From an uncultured Eubacterium sp. (GTDB lineage Bacteria > Bacillota > Clostridia > Peptostreptococcales > Anaerovoracaceae), in NCBI GenBank assembly GCA_902495595.1, contig CABUXV010000033.1:1-25090 (forward strand): DNA of 25,090 nt, given 5' to 3'. The notes beneath the pieces were generated by a model. It saw only the letters and a list, made by a program, of their open reading frames with translations. It made no database searches and was not told the DNA's origin. How positions within the stretch are numbered: position 1 is the stretch's first letter; each line of letters opens with the position of its first letter. The position numbers and the translations under genes are program-made. Shown in pieces: positions 22,310-25,090 of this stretch.

Positions 22310-22413
22310 TAAGCAGAAAAGTCTGCATTTGAAACGTAGAAATCCGGCAAGATGAATTGGTATTAGATAACAAATAAAAATATAAAAATTTGTGATTAAA
22401 ACCTAAAAATCTA

Positions 22414-22442
22414 TTGACATAAGAAGTCTGCTAATGTAGTCT
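22414..22442 (+). promoter_or_regulatory. Promoter of the 2-oxoacid oxidoreductase operon
   Basis: Perfect TTGACA (22414-22419), 17 bases, TAGTCT (22437-22442), which keeps the three most important -10 positions. The predicted transcript has a leader of about 80 bases. Confidence 0.5.
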
Positions 22443-22451
22443 ATACAAGAC

Positions 22452-22492
22452 GGAAAAGACCCGACGGGAGAATATACTTTTCCCAAAGTGGG
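22452..22492 (+). promoter_or_regulatory. Structured leader RNA with competing hairpins
   Basis: GGAAAAG (22452-22458) pairs with CTTTTCC (22477-22483) and encloses CCC-GAC-GGG (22460-22468). An alternative small hairpin CCCA-AAG-TGGG (22482-22492) uses two of the same C residues. The two cannot form together. It does not match a riboswitch class I know. Confidence 0.35.
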
Positions 22493-22531
22493 TTTACATA
22501 AAACATATTTGAAAAGAGGTTGAATACATAA

Positions 22532-23122
22532 ATGGCAAAGAGACTCAATGAAGCGGTAGAGATAAGATGGCACGGCAGAGGCGGACAGGGCGCGAAGACT
22601 GCATGTCTGCTGCTGGCTGACGTTGCGTTCAGCTCCGGCAAACATGTTCAGGGCTTTCCGGAATACGGTCCGGAAAGAATGGGCGCGCCTATTACAGCGT
22701 ACAACAGAATAACCGACGAACACTGCAAGGTTCACTCCAACATATACACTCCGGATTATGTGGTTGTGGTAGATGAGACGCTGCTTAAATCCGTGGATGT
22801 TACGAGCGGTCTTAAGAGCGGAGGTGCTCTTATCATAAACAGCAAGAAGTCTCCTCAGCAAGTGAGACCTTTGCTCAACGGTTATGAGGGCAAAGTCTGC
22901 ACAATAGATGCTGAGAAAATTTCCATGGATACGCTGGGAAAGAATTTCCCCAACACACCCATGCTCGGCGCGGTGGTAAAGGTAAGCCGTGTAATAGACC
23001 AGGAAAGGTTTATAAAGGATATGAGGGAATCCTTTGAACATAAATTTGCAGGCAAGGAAAACCTCATTGAGGGTAATATGAAAGCTTTGGAGAAATCCAT
23101 GGAAGAGGTAAAGGTAGGGTAG
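22532..23122 (+). CDS. porG: 2-oxoacid:ferredoxin oxidoreductase, gamma subunit
   Basis: 196 residues. The N-terminal I-R-W-H-G-R-G-G-Q-G-A-K-T-A is the gamma-subunit signature; F-P-E-Y-G-P-E-R-M-G-A-P-I follows, as usual. It is the structural subunit of the enzyme that decarboxylates a 2-oxoacid with CoA and reduces ferredoxin. The first gene of a gamma-delta-alpha-beta operon. The ribosome site (AGAGG, 12 bases from the ATG) is weak and distant. Pyruvate is the likely substrate from the beta subunit's resemblance, but 2-oxoisovalerate cannot be excluded. Confidence 0.9.
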   Translation: MAKRLNEAVEIRWHGRGGQGAKTACLLLADVAFSSGKHVQGFPEYGPERMGAPITAYNRITDEHCKVHSNIYTPDYVVVVDETLLKSVDVTSGLKSGGALIINSKKSPQQVRPLLNGYEGKVCTIDAEKISMDTLGKNFPNTPMLGAVVKVSRVIDQERFIKDMRESFEHKFAGKENLIEGNMKALEKSMEEVKVG

Positions 23123-23130
23123 TTGATACG

Positions 23131-23436
23131 ATGAAAACGAGAGCAAAAGATATAAACGAGAAGATAACGTGGCAGGAAATCACCACTGGAGCGGAAATAT
23201 ATGAGCCGGCGACTTCCACAATGGTAGAAACAGGAGACTGGAGGGTAATGGTGCCGGTTTTTAAAGAAGAAAACTGTAAGCACTGTATGCTTTGCGTACC
23301 CTTTTGCCCGGACAGTTCAATTCCGGTAAAGGATGGAAAACGCCTGGATTTTGACTTTCTTCACTGCAAGGGCTGCGGAATATGCGTAAAGGTGTGTCCT
23401 TTCGATGCGATAGATTTTATAAAGGAGGAAAAGTAA
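23131..23436 (+). CDS. porD: 2-oxoacid:ferredoxin oxidoreductase, delta (ferredoxin) subunit
   Basis: 101 residues with two [4Fe-4S] motifs: C-K-H-C-M-L-C-V-P-F-C-P and C-K-G-C-G-I-C-V-K-V-C-P. It passes electrons from the catalytic subunits to external ferredoxin. It starts eight bases after the gamma stop; the next gene's start directly follows its stop. Confidence 0.94.
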   Translation: MKTRAKDINEKITWQEITTGAEIYEPATSTMVETGDWRVMVPVFKEENCKHCMLCVPFCPDSSIPVKDGKRLDFDFLHCKGCGICVKVCPFDAIDFIKEEK

Positions 23437-24657
23437 ATGGCAAAACGAGACAGAATGTCAGGCAATGAGGCTGTGGCTATAGCCATGAGGCAGATAAATC
23501 CCGATGTTATGGGAGCTTTTCCGATAACTCCCTCTACGGAGATTCCTCAGTATTATTCGCGATATATAGCTGACGGCAAGGTGGACACCCAGTTTGTTGC
23601 CGTTGAGTCGGAACACAGCGCCATGTCCGTATGCATAGGAGCTTCGGCGGCAGGCGCGAGGGCTGTTACGGCAACGTCATCGGCAGGACTTGCATACATG
23701 TGGGAGCTTCTTTATGTGGCGGCGTCGGCAAGACTTCCAATAACCATGGCCGTTGTAAACAGAGCGCTTACGGGACCTATCAATATAAACAACGACCATT
23801 CGGATTCCATGGGAGCCAGAGATTCGGGCTGGATACAAATATATGCAGAAACAAACCAGGAGGTCTATGATAACTATATACAGGCAATGCCTATTTCAGA
23901 AACCATAAGACTTCCTATAATGATATGTCAGGATGGCTTTATTACGAGTCATGGAGTTTCCAACATAGAACTTCTCGAAGATGAAGAAGTCAAAGATTTT
24001 GTAGGAGAATACAAACCGGAAAATTATCTGCTCAAAGCCGAGAATCCTCTGGCGGTAGGACCTTACGGAATATCCTCTTATTACATGGAGACCAAGAGGC
24101 AGCAGGCTCAGGCTATGAAAGACGCCATGCCTATAATAATGGACGTGGCGAAGAGATATGAAAAGCTTACAGGCAGAAAGTACGGATTCTTTGAAGAGTA
24201 CATGATGGACGATGCAGAAGTAGCTCTTGTTGTTATAGGTTCCAGCGCGGGAACGGGAAAAGAAGCTGTTGACAGACTCAGAGCAGAAGGCAAAAAAGTT
24301 GGGCTCATAAAGCTGAGAGTATTCAGACCTTTCCCGAGAGTACCTCTTGCGGAAGCTATGTGCAAGGTAAAGGCCGTTGCAATAATGGACAAGGCGGAAA
24401 GCTTTTCGAACAGCGGAGGTCCGCTTTTTAACGAGGCGAGAAACTCCCTTTACGATTTGCCTAACAAGCCTTACGCCATAAACTACATATACGGTCTGGG
24501 CGGCAGGGATATAACGGTAGAAGATTATTACGAAATATACAACGATTTGTTTATCATAAACGAAACCGATAATCCGGGAGATGTTTACAGATACGTAGGC
24601 GTGAGGGATTCAAGGTTTGGAGAACGAGGCTTTGATCACAAGAAGTACGATGAGTAA
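23437..24657 (+). CDS. porA: 2-oxoacid:ferredoxin oxidoreductase, alpha subunit
   Basis: 406 residues, full length. Typical features are G-N-E-A-V-A-I-A-M, A-F-P-I-T-P-S-T-E-I, F-V-A-V-E-S-E-H-S-A-M-S-V-C-I-G-A, T-A-T-S-S-A-G-L-A-Y-M, and C-terminal K-L-R-V-F-R-P-F-P. It shapes the TPP site together with the beta subunit. AAAGGAGG in the end of the delta gene supports the ATG. A 60-base gap separates it from the beta gene. Confidence 0.95.
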   Translation: MAKRDRMSGNEAVAIAMRQINPDVMGAFPITPSTEIPQYYSRYIADGKVDTQFVAVESEHSAMSVCIGASAAGARAVTATSSAGLAYMWELLYVAASARLPITMAVVNRALTGPININNDHSDSMGARDSGWIQIYAETNQEVYDNYIQAMPISETIRLPIMICQDGFITSHGVSNIELLEDEEVKDFVGEYKPENYLLKAENPLAVGPYGISSYYMETKRQQAQAMKDAMPIIMDVAKRYEKLTGRKYGFFEEYMMDDAEVALVVIGSSAGTGKEAVDRLRAEGKKVGLIKLRVFRPFPRVPLAEAMCKVKAVAIMDKAESFSNSGGPLFNEARNSLYDLPNKPYAINYIYGLGGRDITVEDYYEIYNDLFIINETDNPGDVYRYVGVRDSRFGERGFDHKKYDE

Positions 24658-24717
24658 TCCGGTATTCGGGTTACGATGATTTGCTGTGAAAATAGGAAAT
24701 GAGAACAGGAGATTATT

Positions 24718-25090
24718 ATGGCATATAGTTTGAAACGAGAAGTAGAAAAACCGGAACGCCTGGCAGGAGGACACAGACTCTGCGCCGGATGCGGTGCGGG
24801 TGTAGCCGTAAGAGGCGTGCTGAGAGCCCTCGAGCCGGAAGACAGGGCGGTAATAACCAATGCTACGGGATGTCTGGAAGTTTCTACATTTATATATCCG
24901 CACACTGCATATTATGACAGTTATATACATACGGCCTTTGCCAACGGAGCGGCAACCTGCACAGGAGTGGAAGCGGCATACAACGTGCTCAAAAAGAAGG
25001 GCAAGGTAAAGGATACTTTTAAGTTTATTACTTTCGGCGGTGACGGAGGTACATATGATATAGGGCTTCAGTCCCTTTCGGGAGCTATGG
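24718..25090 (+). CDS. porB: 2-oxoacid:ferredoxin oxidoreductase, beta subunit (cut by window edge)
   Basis: The first 124 codons are present. H-R-L-C-A-G-C-G-A-G-V (~20-30) contains two cysteines of the [4Fe-4S] cluster; N-A-T-G-C-L-E-V contains another; F-G-G-D-G-G-T-Y-D-I-G is the TPP/Mg-binding motif, continued by L-Q-S-L-S-G-A-M. This last segment is most like pyruvate-specific enzymes. ATG 24718 has AGGAG at good spacing. The C-terminus lies beyond the window. Confidence 0.93.
   Translation, partial: MAYSLKREVEKPERLAGGHRLCAGCGAGVAVRGVLRALEPEDRAVITNATGCLEVSTFIYPHTAYYDSYIHTAFANGAATCTGVEAAYNVLKKKGKVKDTFKFITFGGDGGTYDIGLQSLSGAM

Noticed and set aside
22403..23146. 247-codon leftward ORF across porG
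   Set aside because: Antisense to the gamma subunit with no recognisable features; the sense frame has the full family signature.

Overview
The window looks like chromosomal DNA of a low-GC, spore-forming, anaerobic monoderm bacterium (Bacillota, class Clostridia; genus not resolvable from this sequence). Supporting signs are the sporulation pair yabP-yabQ, an LtaS-type lipoteichoic acid synthase, a four-subunit 2-oxoacid:ferredoxin oxidoreductase, an iron-sulfur flavoprotein and strong AGGAGG ribosome sites. Genes such as gdpP-rplI-dnaB and yabP-yabQ-divIC / rnmV-ksgA sit near the replication origin in Bacillus subtilis, so this may be an origin-proximal region; that is inference.

Layout. 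1-132: tail of an M20-type amidohydrolase, ending at a bidirectional terminator. 238-1948 (minus): a sodium:solute symporter overlapping a small DUF3311-like membrane partner. 2022-3677: an orphan membrane PAS histidine kinase. 3678-4375: a 700-bp gene-free stretch with three CodY-box-like palindromes and a 60-nt hairpin, ending in a strong promoter. 4376-12858: a co-directional replication and envelope cluster: a short DUF2232 protein, a GdpP c-di-AMP phosphodiesterase without membrane helices, ribosomal protein L9, DnaB helicase, a DnaD protein fused to the N-terminal module of a DnaC/DnaI-type helicase loader, and an envelope M23 peptidase with a huge cytoplasmic coiled coil.

12968-14403 (minus): an operon of three small single-pass proteins resembling minor pilins. 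14521-19625: yabP-yabQ-divIC-rnmV-ksgA-ltaS-isf, a tightly packed series joining sporulation, division, rRNA maturation, teichoic acid synthesis and redox, closed by a terminator. 19753-20307: a gene-free stretch holding a regular four-unit array of 38-bp dyads with a 72-73 bp period. 20308-21129 (minus): a GH25 lysozyme with LysM. 21227-22309: a GNAT acetyltransferase and a YbaK deacylase. 22532-25090: the gamma-delta-alpha-beta oxidoreductase operon behind a structured leader, cut by the window edge.

The most unusual points are the DnaD/helicase-loader fusion that stops before any AAA+ ATPase domain and overlaps the next gene, the 72-bp dyad array whose half-sites resemble DnaA boxes, the soluble GdpP, and the long yabQ/divIC overlap containing a promoter that predicts a leaderless divIC transcript. 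All functions are read from sequence motifs only; no database search was possible.
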